A DNA stretch of 29,731 bases, taken from Bacteroidales bacterium UBA1077 (GTDB lineage Bacteria > Bacteroidota > Bacteroidia > Bacteroidales > UBA932). The notes beneath the pieces were generated by a model that searched no databases, was not told where the DNA came from, and was given only the letters and a program-made list of their open reading frames with translations. Both the position numbers and the translations under genes were made by a program. Position 1 is the first letter of the stretch. Each line of letters opens with the position of its first letter. The stretch is from assembly GCA_002314195.1 (NCBI GenBank), contig DCCQ01000026.1, forward strand, positions 438 to 30,168. Reading direction: 5' to 3'. This document shows, piece after piece, positions 7,133 through 14,682 of this stretch.

Positions 7133-8599
7133 CTATTCTGTGTTTTCGCTTGTAGTTGCGTTGAGTTCGGGGGGGATTATGGACTCGGGACCGGTTTTGC
7201 GGGTTCCGGGCTTGATTTTGGCCTGGGACTTTTTGGGGGAGAGTCCGAGTTTCTCCAGTTTCTGGATTTTCTTGACGACACTTTGGTTGGATTCGGTCAG
7301 TTTTCTGGTCGAGGTCTCGTAGGCGGACTGAGCCTTGCCGAGCATTGTCCCGATTGTTACATAACTCTCCATCCATCCGTTCAACTGGCTCATCAGCTCC
7401 TCCGCGGTCTTGTAGACCTCGGCGATGTTCTTCTCCTGATCCGCCTGCTTCCATGCCATCTGGATCATGTTCAGGACTATCACCAATGTCATCTGGCTGA
7501 CGATCAGTACATTGTTGTCCTTGGCCGCCTGCCAGAGCATAGGATCTTCCTCCAGCATGAGCCTGAACGCACCCTCGATTGGTATGAACATCAGATTGTA
7601 GTTCACCTTGCGCCTGCCCTCGGGAATGTAGGACGCATAGTCCTTTGTCTTTAGCTCGTCCACGTGCTTGCGAACGCTTTCGACATGTGCCTTGGCAAGT
7701 CTTACCCGATCCTCGGCTTTTTCCGCGTTGACATATTCATTGAAAGATTTCAGGCTGACCTTGGAGTCGATGATGACGGTCGTGTCGTCCGGGTAGAGCA
7801 CCATCACGTCCGGGATCATCGTCCTGCCGCTCTCGCTCTTGATCTCGTGGCCGCTTTCATCCGTCATCACGCTCTGGGTGAAGAAGTGCACGCCTTCCAC
7901 CAGCCCGGCGTTCTTCAGCACGTCAGTGAGCAGCATCTCCCCGAAGTCGCCCTGGACCTTTGAATATCCCGTCAGCGCGTTCGCCAGATTCCTTGCCTCG
8001 TCCCCGACCGCCTGCGACCGTTCCATCACATTATGAATATGCTCCTTCAGCTGCGCGCTCTGCTCCACAGCCTCCTTCCGGGACTCCTGCACGGCCTTTC
8101 CGAACTCGGCGAACTTCTCCTGCATCGGTTTCAGAAGTTCCGAGATCGACTCGGCGCTCTGTCTTTTGAACTCAGTGCTGTTGTCCGCTGACAGAGCCTT
8201 GAACGCGTCCTTCATCTTCTCCAGATCCCTCTCGTGCTGCTCCCTCTGCATATTCAGGGCCTTCTCCTGCGCCTCCTTCTGCTCCGCCATCGCCTTTTCC
8301 TGAATATCCCGCTGCACGGCAAGGGCTTTTTCCTGCAGGCACCTCTGCTCCTCAAGCGCCTTAGCCTGCTCTTCCCTGAGACGGCTTTCATATTCCTCCC
8401 TGGCCTTGAGCGTGCTTTCCAGTGCCGCGTTCTTCCCCGTCAGTTCCGTCAGCCGCTTCTGGAGCTCGTCCTCCGCGTCCTCATATTCCTTGACAATCCG
8501 TTGCCTTTCAGCGGCATTCCTCTGAATAACAACAAGCAGCGCCACCACGGCGGCCACCGCCACCGCCGAGATCAAAATTATTATTGCCGTAATATTCAT
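7133..8599 (-). CDS. rmuC: DNA recombination protein RmuC
   Basis: RmuC is a membrane-anchored, nuclease-fold protein that limits recombination at inverted repeats. The 488-residue product has an N-terminal transmembrane helix (4-25), a long coiled coil (about 30-200) and the RmuC core (about 205-420). The core holds VQGDFGEMLL (215-224, equivalent to the GxxGE motif) and the PD-(D/E)xK-like set PDV (263-265) with DSK (278-280). Within the coiled coil, three 11-residue repeats begin Gln-Glu-Lys-Ala at 89, 100 and 111 (a hendecad pattern). The C-terminus beyond 450 is a disordered Lys/Pro tail. Its start lies four bases after the ATPase gene stop, so the two are probably co-transcribed. Confidence 0.93.
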   Translation of the reverse strand: MNITAIIILISAVAVAAVVALLVVIQRNAAERQRIVKEYEDAEDELQKRLTELTGKNAALESTLKAREEYESRLREEQAKALEEQRCLQEKALAVQRDIQEKAMAEQKEAQEKALNMQREQHERDLEKMKDAFKALSADNSTEFKRQSAESISELLKPMQEKFAEFGKAVQESRKEAVEQSAQLKEHIHNVMERSQAVGDEARNLANALTGYSKVQGDFGEMLLTDVLKNAGLVEGVHFFTQSVMTDESGHEIKSESGRTMIPDVMVLYPDDTTVIIDSKVSLKSFNEYVNAEKAEDRVRLAKAHVESVRKHVDELKTKDYASYIPEGRRKVNYNLMFIPIEGAFRLMLEEDPMLWQAAKDNNVLIVSQMTLVIVLNMIQMAWKQADQEKNIAEVYKTAEELMSQLNGWMESYVTIGTMLGKAQSAYETSTRKLTESNQSVVKKIQKLEKLGLSPKKSQAKIKPGTRKTGPESIIPPELNATTSENTE

Positions 8600-8603
8600 A
8601 GTT

Positions 8604-9737
8604 TTAACAGTTCTTTCTTAACCAATCCCGGAAAATCAGATCATTGATCTGCCTCTTGGTTCCATTATCGGTAATCACGTTGTTCTTCTTAAGCGCGTTT
8701 CCTGCTGTCTGAACCGAACTGGTCGAACCGAGCCCGTATTTGGAGATGAAATCTTCTGAGGTTATCCTGACTCCATCGGGATCTTCATTCGCGATAGCAG
8801 TGAGCAATGATTTCTGTTTTTCGGAAAAGTGTGCGAACTGTTCTTCGTATGAGAAACTTTGCTGAGCTATGACCGCGTCATAAATTGATTCGAACTCCGA
8901 CTTTTTCAGTACCTCTCCAGGCATTGTTTGGGCGAATGCTTCATTCATCATTAGTTGGATGTACCATGTGACACCATTGAAGTAGTCGTAGCACTCGTCA
9001 ACAAGTTCTGGTTCAATGTCTTTTCCATACTTTTTGAACATCGTGACAGCGAATTCATTATAGATGCTTCTGTCTATTACGCCTATTGTCATCATCACAG
9101 CACTGTTGTAGAATGGTTCGTCCGGGGATTTGAACATGTTGTTCATGGAGTGGCTGATGCTGCCGGTGTAGATGAATGAGATGTTCCGGCATTTTTGCAT
9201 AAATGTTCTCAAATAGGCCTCGACATTCTTCTCTTTGAAGTTCCTTATCGTCTGGAATTCGTCAATGGCTACCACAGTCGGCTTTTTCAGTGAATCAAGT
9301 AAGGAAATGATTTCCTCAAGTGTTTTGTCGGGGTACTTGATTTCTGACAGTCCTGTTCCGAGTGAGAATGAAGCCGTCAACTCATTGTATTCTATGGTTG
9401 GCTTGATGGATTTCAGACCATTCAAGAGTTTTTCCCTTATTCCGAGCACACCGCTCTTTGAGAATACTTCTTTAGCTACAAGCAAGGTCATCTCTTTCAG
9501 TGATCCGGCTGAGTAGATGTCAATGAGAAAGGTGTTGTAGTTTTCCTTTATGGCTTTCTGCTCAAAGCAATGTCTGATAAGCCCGGTCTTGCCCAGCCTC
9601 CTTTTCGCGAACAATGCCACATTGCGTCCGTTAAGAATATGCTTGCAAAGTTCCCCGGTTTCCTTGATCCTGTCACAGAAGTATTCCTCCGGGACGAAAG
9701 GCGTGATTATGAAAGGATTTTTAACGATGTTTGCCAT
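8604..9737 (-). CDS. Archaeal-type AAA ATPase with C-terminal winged helix
   Basis: This 377-residue protein belongs to the ATPase_2/DUF234-like group (Walker ATPases of the archaeal/MalT-STAND kind), widespread in gut Bacteroidales with unknown function. The phosphate loop is AKRRLGKT (44-51); the usual first Gly is Ala here, as the family tolerates variation. Walker B is VVAIDEF (155-161) and a sensor-1 strand is FIYTGS (188-193). The C-terminal ~80 residues (ITSEDFISKYGLG... QTAGNALKKNNVI) look like a winged helix-turn-helix. GC content is lower than in rmuC and the lpxB cluster, and GAATAT words are rare, suggesting a later arrival. It sits directly upstream of rmuC with a 4-base gap. Three TTTTACRTAA repeats precede it. 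Confidence 0.85.
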   Translation of the reverse strand: MANIVKNPFIITPFVPEEYFCDRIKETGELCKHILNGRNVALFAKRRLGKTGLIRHCFEQKAIKENYNTFLIDIYSAGSLKEMTLLVAKEVFSKSGVLGIREKLLNGLKSIKPTIEYNELTASFSLGTGLSEIKYPDKTLEEIISLLDSLKKPTVVAIDEFQTIRNFKEKNVEAYLRTFMQKCRNISFIYTGSISHSMNNMFKSPDEPFYNSAVMMTIGVIDRSIYNEFAVTMFKKYGKDIEPELVDECYDYFNGVTWYIQLMMNEAFAQTMPGEVLKKSEFESIYDAVIAQQSFSYEEQFAHFSEKQKSLLTAIANEDPDGVRITSEDFISKYGLGSTSSVQTAGNALKKNNVITDNGTKRQINDLIFRDWLRKNC

Positions 9738-9739
9738 AA

Positions 9740-9789
9740 TTATGTAAAACTACATTATGTAAAATAACGTAATGCAATATTACGTAAAA
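9740..9789 (-). promoter_or_regulatory. Triple TTTTAC(A/G)TAA repeat upstream of the ATPase gene
   Basis: TTATGTAAAA occurs at 9740-9749 and 9755-9764 (15-base period), and TTACGTAAAA at 9780-9789. A 7-bp inverted repeat ACGTAAT/ATTACGT (9767-9773, 9779-9785) overlaps the third. The cluster begins three bases before the ATPase start codon. It is probably an operator or promoter-proximal binding array, possibly for autoregulation by the ATPase's winged helix (inference). Confidence 0.5.
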
Positions 9790-9848
9790 TTTTCGAAAAT
9801 TCATCTTGCGTTGATTGAATATGATCAAGAATCTTCTATACTAATCAC

Positions 9849-9882
9849 GACGGCAGCATTTTCTCAATATAATGCTGCCGTC
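9849..9882. terminator. Hairpin between the PUL end and the ATPase gene
   Basis: GACGGCAGCATT (9849-9860) and AATGCTGCCGTC (9871-9882) form a perfect 12-bp stem with a 10-nt loop. It lies about 98 bases after the stop of the last PUL gene. The T tracts are weak on both strands (TTTTT about ten bases beyond on the + strand), so it is a terminator or 3'-end stabiliser of uncertain strength. Confidence 0.6.
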
Positions 9883-9979
9883 ATACACTTTTTACCCCTG
9901 ACAAGAGTAATATCGCCTGTTTATGCTCCTCTCTGTTTGCTTTTCGTGCACGGAAATCTGCTATGCACCGGTCAATGGA

Positions 9980-11374
9980 CTATTTCTTGTCGGTCCAGTA
10001 GGCCTCGATCTCCTCGAGGGTCTTGCCGGTGGTTTCCGGGACGCACTTCCACATGATGAGGAGGTACGGGACGCACATTGCGGCGAACAGGAAGAACGTG
10101 CCGGCAGGGGAGAGTGTCTCAAGCATCCATGGGGTAAGCTGTCCGATCAGGTAGGTGCCGATCCAAAGGGCGAGACCGGCGATGCTCATCGCAAGTCCGC
10201 GGACCCTGTTCGGGTACATCTCGGAAAGCAGGACGAAGACAACGGCGCTGATCGAGATCGCGGTGCAGAACACGTACAGGAGGAAGAAGGTCAGCAGGAA
10301 CCAGGTCGGAAGGCTCTGTGGGAAGCAGAAGTAAAGGCCGATCATCAGCAGGCAGAGGATCATCCCGCCGACGCCCCACCAGACCAGCTGCTTGCGGCCG
10401 ACCTTGTCGATGATCAGCAGGGCGATGACCGTCGTGAGCATGTTCACAACCCCGACCAGAACCGTCGAGAACATCGAACCCTCGCCGGACAACCCTGCGT
10501 CACTGAATATCTTAGGGCCGTAGTAAAGCACAGCGTTCACGCCCATGAACTGTCCGAGGATGGCGATGGCGCAACCGATCAGGACAGCCTTGAATATTCC
10601 CGGCTCCAGAAGGGTCTTCCACTCGGACTTTGTCTCTCCGGCGATGGAGGCCTTGGTCAGGTCGATCTGCCTGGCCACTTCCTCTTCGGATGTGAATATT
10701 CCGGACAGGATCTTCCTTGCCTTTCCGTCCTTGTGCTTTGTGATGAGCCAGCGCGGACTCTCAGGGATGAAGAATATCACGATGAGGAACAGCAGGTCAG
10801 GAATCGTCTCGTAGCCCAGCATCCCCCTCCAGTACTCAGAGTTGAATATTCTTGTCCAAAGGTTTGTGGATGTAGAGTTTACGTCCGCATCCTTGAGCAC
10901 GAAGTAGTTGATCAGGTAGGCCATAAGGAAGCCTATCGTGATGGCCAGCTGGTAGAGAGACACAAGTGAACCCCTTTTCTGCGCCGGAGCGATCTCGGAG
11001 ATGTAGATCGGAGAGACGATGGAGACTATTCCTATTCCGAATCCGCCGATGATCCGGAAGAACACCAACTGGTTGAAATCCTTGCAGACAGCGCAGCCTA
11101 TCGCTGAGATGCTGAACAACAAAGCGGAGAAGATCATTGTCCTCTTTCTACCATAGTTGTCGCTCATCATTCCGGCGATCATCACACCGAGTATCGAGCC
11201 TATCAAGGCGCACCCCACGTACCAGCCCTCGGCGATGGTTGTCAGCTGAAACTGGTTCTTCACGATTTCAGTCGTGCCCGAGATCACGGCGGTGTCGTAG
11301 CCGAACAGGATTCCTCCGATCGCCGCCACAACGGCCAGGAACACCACCCGACCCATATTAATGCTTCTATCCAT
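9980..11374 (-). CDS. MFS sugar porter (XylE-type sugar:H+ symporter)
   Basis: This 464-residue inner-membrane transporter has about 12 transmembrane helices. The sugar porter signatures are all present: GGILFGYDTAVISG (20-33), DNYGRKRT (72-79) in loop 2-3, YISEIAPAQKRG (124-135), PESPRWL in the central loop, QFMGVNAVLYYGP in helix 7, DKVGRKQL in loop 8-9 and the C-terminal PETTGKTLEEIE. The substrate is a hexose or pentose; the exact sugar cannot be read from sequence. ATG at 11374 is used; a second Met at codon 7 is possible. It is the last gene of the PUL, three bases after the DUF4434 gene, and both are GC-richer (about 58% in sampled 60-base lines) than the genes upstream. Confidence 0.9.
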   Translation of the reverse strand: MDRSINMGRVVFLAVVAAIGGILFGYDTAVISGTTEIVKNQFQLTTIAEGWYVGCALIGSILGVMIAGMMSDNYGRKRTMIFSALLFSISAIGCAVCKDFNQLVFFRIIGGFGIGIVSIVSPIYISEIAPAQKRGSLVSLYQLAITIGFLMAYLINYFVLKDADVNSTSTNLWTRIFNSEYWRGMLGYETIPDLLFLIVIFFIPESPRWLITKHKDGKARKILSGIFTSEEEVARQIDLTKASIAGETKSEWKTLLEPGIFKAVLIGCAIAILGQFMGVNAVLYYGPKIFSDAGLSGEGSMFSTVLVGVVNMLTTVIALLIIDKVGRKQLVWWGVGGMILCLLMIGLYFCFPQSLPTWFLLTFFLLYVFCTAISISAVVFVLLSEMYPNRVRGLAMSIAGLALWIGTYLIGQLTPWMLETLSPAGTFFLFAAMCVPYLLIMWKCVPETTGKTLEEIEAYWTDKK

Positions 11375-11377
11375 GTT

Positions 11378-12463
11378 TTATTGTTTGTCAAAATATTCCA
11401 TATACCTGTCGTAAAGATGCCCTGCCTGAAGGTAGGCGGACTGCGGGCTCATGAAGTGTGAGAACTCGAATGTGATGGCCTTGTCGTAGCCGCAACGCTT
11501 GGCGGCTTCCAGTTTCATCCTCAACTTGTCGAACTTGATCGGCAGAAAGTCGATCGGCATGTCCCGGTCAAAGCTCTCGGCGTTGGTCCAGCACTGCATC
11601 CCGTACTTGTCCGCGAGCTTCTTGTTGACGCTGAAGAAGGCGCCCAGTTCGTCGTAGTCTATGTGGCCATCCTGGAAGGCGCACGCGTCGACATATTCAT
11701 GGATTCCGTCAAAGATTTCATTCCATTCCTCCTCGTGCTTGTCGATGGAGACTCCCTCCTTAGGGTTTGACCTTGCGGCGCTGACCGCCTTCTTGCCGTC
11801 TATCCAAGGGGAAATGAATGTCGGAAGCCCTCCGGAGATCTCCTTGCACATCCTCCCCATCTCGTGGAAAGTCTGGATGCAGTCCTTGGTCTTGCGGCTG
11901 ATCTCTGTGGAGATGTACCAGCCGGCGAAACTTTTGTGGTGCCCGTAGGCTTTCCAGACCTCATCAATGACGAACTTGTTGGTCTCCAGTTCGTAGGACA
12001 TCTCGCCTGTGTCCCAGTACCTTCCGCTGTCGTACAGCCCGAAACGGAACTGCATCCCGTACTTGTCGGCGAGGCTGAGGAACAGCTCGACCAGATCCAC
12101 GGACGGCATGTAGCATCCCTTGCCGAGAAGGTACTTGCTCGGGTAGGTGAGGAACTTGCGGTAGCCGCTGCGGATGAGGATCACCGTGTCGATCCCCATG
12201 GCCTTCATGTACCGGAAGTCCAGGTCCCACTCCTTCGCTCCCCAGTTCTGGTGCGGAATGTCGTGCGAGATCTCGTCCAGGAATGTCCCGGTGATCGGGA
12301 TAGCATTGCCTTTAGGCACAATCAGTTCACTCTCTATTCTGTCATCGGCCTGGAGCCTTTTCGTGTTCTTTTCATGATTCGCGGCGCACGATGCAAACGG
12401 CGTCACCGAAGCGGCCGCGACTGCCATTCCGGCGCTCTTCAGAAAAGATCTTCTGTCTGTCAT
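11378..12463 (-). CDS. DUF4434 TIM-barrel protein, Tat-exported lipoprotein (copy 1)
   Basis: This 361-residue product starts TDRRSFLK (2-9), a twin-arginine motif, followed by a hydrophobic stretch and Phe-Ala-Ser-Cys (Cys26), a probable lipobox, so it may be a Tat-exported lipoprotein. The rest matches DUF4434, a glycoside-hydrolase-like TIM barrel. Three patches shared with the two other DUF4434 domains in this window are GHHKSFAGWYISTE (174-187), AFQDG (262-266) and CWTNAESF (291-298). Glu187 and Glu296 are the likely acid/base and nucleophile by analogy with clan GH-A barrels (inference). It follows GH97 after 108 bases with its own promoter-like box and precedes the MFS porter by three bases. 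Confidence 0.8.
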   Translation of the reverse strand: MTDRRSFLKSAGMAVAAASVTPFASCAANHEKNTKRLQADDRIESELIVPKGNAIPITGTFLDEISHDIPHQNWGAKEWDLDFRYMKAMGIDTVILIRSGYRKFLTYPSKYLLGKGCYMPSVDLVELFLSLADKYGMQFRFGLYDSGRYWDTGEMSYELETNKFVIDEVWKAYGHHKSFAGWYISTEISRKTKDCIQTFHEMGRMCKEISGGLPTFISPWIDGKKAVSAARSNPKEGVSIDKHEEEWNEIFDGIHEYVDACAFQDGHIDYDELGAFFSVNKKLADKYGMQCWTNAESFDRDMPIDFLPIKFDKLRMKLEAAKRCGYDKAITFEFSHFMSPQSAYLQAGHLYDRYMEYFDKQ

Positions 12464-12490
12464 AATGTGTTATGAATATTATAGTTATTG

Positions 12491-12498
12491 CAAAGATA
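12491..12498 (-). promoter_or_regulatory. Candidate internal -7 box (TATCTTTG) for DUF4434-1 and MFS porter
   Basis: TATCTTTG on the - strand lies 28 bases above the DUF4434-1 start codon in the 108-base gap after GH97. The nearest TTTG upstream is only 14 bases away instead of 19-21, so the -33 box is imperfect. It could let the last two genes be expressed separately from the PUL. Confidence 0.45.
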
Positions 12499-12571
12499 GC
12501 GACGATGCTCTTCAAATATCGCAAGTATTGCCGAATTCCATCACAAACATGCTGCTGTCTGTAATAATCAG

Positions 12572-14680
12572 TTATCCGTTATTTTGCGTGGGCTTTAGAC
12601 TGATTGTGAATCCCCCGCTTCTGGCCAATGAAATTGATAGACGGTCTTTTGAGGTCACTTTTTTCTTTTGGATAACATATGCTTCCGGATTGGCTTCGAA
12701 GTCAGCGTCCTTCGCATCCTTGTAGATTGTAGCCTCGTATTTCTCTCCCTTCTTAAGGAAAGATAAATCCACAACGGCGATTCTGGCGTTTTCGTCCGTT
12801 ATGCCTCCTACGTACCATTCATTTTTACCCTTGGACTTGCGCGCTACGGTGATGTAGTCACCTGGCTCTGCTTCAAGATAGATACTTTCATCCCAGTCAA
12901 TAGGAACGTCTTTGATGAATTGGAAAGCATCCATATAACGTTCATAACTTTGGGGCAAGTCCGAGGCCATCTGAAGCGGACTGTACATTGTGAGGTACAA
13001 AGCGAGCTGCTTGCAGAGCGTTGTGTGGATCTGACCGTGTGGCTTGTCAAGAAATGAGATCTTTATGTCAAAGATGCCTGGTGTGTAGTCCATAGGACCG
13101 CCCATCAACCTTGTGAAAGGAAGGACGGTCTGGTGGAACGGCTTGTTTCCTTCGTAAGGCTCGAATTCTGTGCCTCTTGCTGATTCGTTGCATATCAGGT
13201 TGGGATATGTGCGGCAAAGTCCTGTCGGGCGGACGGCCTCGTGCGCATTGACCATGATATGATGCTTCGCGGCTTCCTTTACGGCATAGAGATAGTGGTT
13301 GATCATATATTGTCCTGAGTGATGTTCGCCTCGTGGCCGGATATTTCCGACATATCCGCTCTTTACAGCGTCGTACCCCATTTCATTCATAAATCTGTAC
13401 GCCTTTTCCATCTGTCTTTCATATGACCGCACTCCTGAAGAAGTCTCGTGGTGCATCATAAGTCTGACTCCTCTGTCATGTGCATATTCGTTCAATGCTT
13501 TCACATCGAAATCAGGATACGGAGTCACAAAGTCGAAAGTCTCCTCTTTTGCCCAAGTCCAGTCTTCCCACCCTATGTTCCATCCTTCGACAAGAACCTG
13601 CCCGAAGCCGTGTTCGGAAGCGAAGTCAATGTACCTGCGGACGTTAGCGTTATTGGCACCATGCATTCCGTTGCTGTGGGCCTTGGTATAGTCCGTCTCT
13701 CCTATCCGGATGCTCGGAAAGTCCCAAGTATAGTTCCAACTGCTTCGTCCGGTAATCATTTCCCACCATACCCCTACATACTTGACCGGATGTATCCAGG
13801 ATGTGTCATTGTACGAACATGGATCATTCAGATTGAGGATGAGGTTTGAGGCGAGAATCTTTCGCGCATCGTCAGACACCATGACTGTACGCCAAGGAGT
13901 GTGGCATGGTGACTGCATGTATGCCATGTTTCCAACAGCATCAGGCGTAAGGTGAGACCGAAAGGTGAAAGTCTTGTCATCCAAGTCCAAATGCATGCAG
14001 GAGTAGTCAACCAACGCCGCCTCGTGAATATTTATGTACAACCCCGCATCTGTTTTAAGTTGCAGGGCTGTCTGAACGCCTGTCGGTGAGAATTGCTCCT
14101 GAGAAGCGTTGAACGTGATTGCTGAAGGCATCAGCCCTCTTATCTGTGAGAGCCTGGATTCAGTGTAGTCATATTCTTGAGTGTCGTAGTCTCCTGGAAT
14201 CCAGAATGCTATGTGATCCTCGCCAAGTGCGAATTCTGTGTTCTCCTGTTTTACGGTCATAAAGCGGAGCGAACTTTGTAACGGGAATTCGTACCTGAAT
14301 CCGATTCCGTCATCATAGAGACGGAATCGGATAATCATTTCTCGCTGAAGACTATCCTGTTTAAGGTAAGCGCATAGCTCTTTGTAGTGATTACGGATTT
14401 TTTTGTTTTCTCCCCACACGGGGGTCCATGTCTCATCAAATTCGGAAGTTTCTATCTTGTCTATTCTGAAACCGTCCGTCAGGTCGTCAGAATCTTTGAG
14501 CGAAAGACCTAAGCGGGATGGCTTGATGACGGAGATGTCCTTGTAAATCAATTCGTAAGTGGGCTCTCCCTTTCCGGAGACCGAGAAACTCAAATGAAGA
14601 TTTCCGTCAAAAGAATCAAGATCGGCAGTTGTTGGCCCAGCCAAAGCCACTATGGCAGAAGCGAGAAATGTGAATATCAT
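12572..14680 (-). CDS. GH97 glycoside hydrolase, inverting SusB-type
   Basis: This 702-residue periplasmic enzyme has a short signal sequence (MIFTFLASAIVALAG) and the GH97 layout: N-terminal beta-sandwich (about 20-290), catalytic barrel (about 290-600) and C-terminal beta domain. The active-site glutamates are Glu412 (MMHHETSS), Glu481 (VNAHEAVRPTG), Glu499 (CNES) and Glu505 (GTEF). Their spacing of 69, 18 and 6 equals that of Glu439, 508, 526 and 532 of Bacteroides SusB, the inverting alpha-glucosidase. The Asp nucleophile of retaining GH97 alpha-galactosidases is not seen (Lys440-Ser-Gly at the corresponding strand). The predicted activity is therefore alpha-glucosidase-like. The start lies two bases after the GH27 stop. 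Confidence 0.93.
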   Translation of the reverse strand: MIFTFLASAIVALAGPTTADLDSFDGNLHLSFSVSGKGEPTYELIYKDISVIKPSRLGLSLKDSDDLTDGFRIDKIETSEFDETWTPVWGENKKIRNHYKELCAYLKQDSLQREMIIRFRLYDDGIGFRYEFPLQSSLRFMTVKQENTEFALGEDHIAFWIPGDYDTQEYDYTESRLSQIRGLMPSAITFNASQEQFSPTGVQTALQLKTDAGLYINIHEAALVDYSCMHLDLDDKTFTFRSHLTPDAVGNMAYMQSPCHTPWRTVMVSDDARKILASNLILNLNDPCSYNDTSWIHPVKYVGVWWEMITGRSSWNYTWDFPSIRIGETDYTKAHSNGMHGANNANVRRYIDFASEHGFGQVLVEGWNIGWEDWTWAKEETFDFVTPYPDFDVKALNEYAHDRGVRLMMHHETSSGVRSYERQMEKAYRFMNEMGYDAVKSGYVGNIRPRGEHHSGQYMINHYLYAVKEAAKHHIMVNAHEAVRPTGLCRTYPNLICNESARGTEFEPYEGNKPFHQTVLPFTRLMGGPMDYTPGIFDIKISFLDKPHGQIHTTLCKQLALYLTMYSPLQMASDLPQSYERYMDAFQFIKDVPIDWDESIYLEAEPGDYITVARKSKGKNEWYVGGITDENARIAVVDLSFLKKGEKYEATIYKDAKDADFEANPEAYVIQKKKVTSKDRLSISLARSGGFTISLKPTQNNG

Positions 14681-14682
14681 GA

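Noticed and set aside
9923..10969. 348-codon open frame on the + strand opposite the MFS porter
   Set aside because: It is fully antisense to a porter with all family motifs; the translation is Asp/Glu/His/Gln-rich and low in domain character, as expected for the reverse of a membrane protein gene.
12501..12516. TTTG as the -33 box of the DUF4434-1 promoter
   Set aside because: The spacing to TATCTTTG is 14 bases, outside the 19-21 expected, so only the -7 box is listed.
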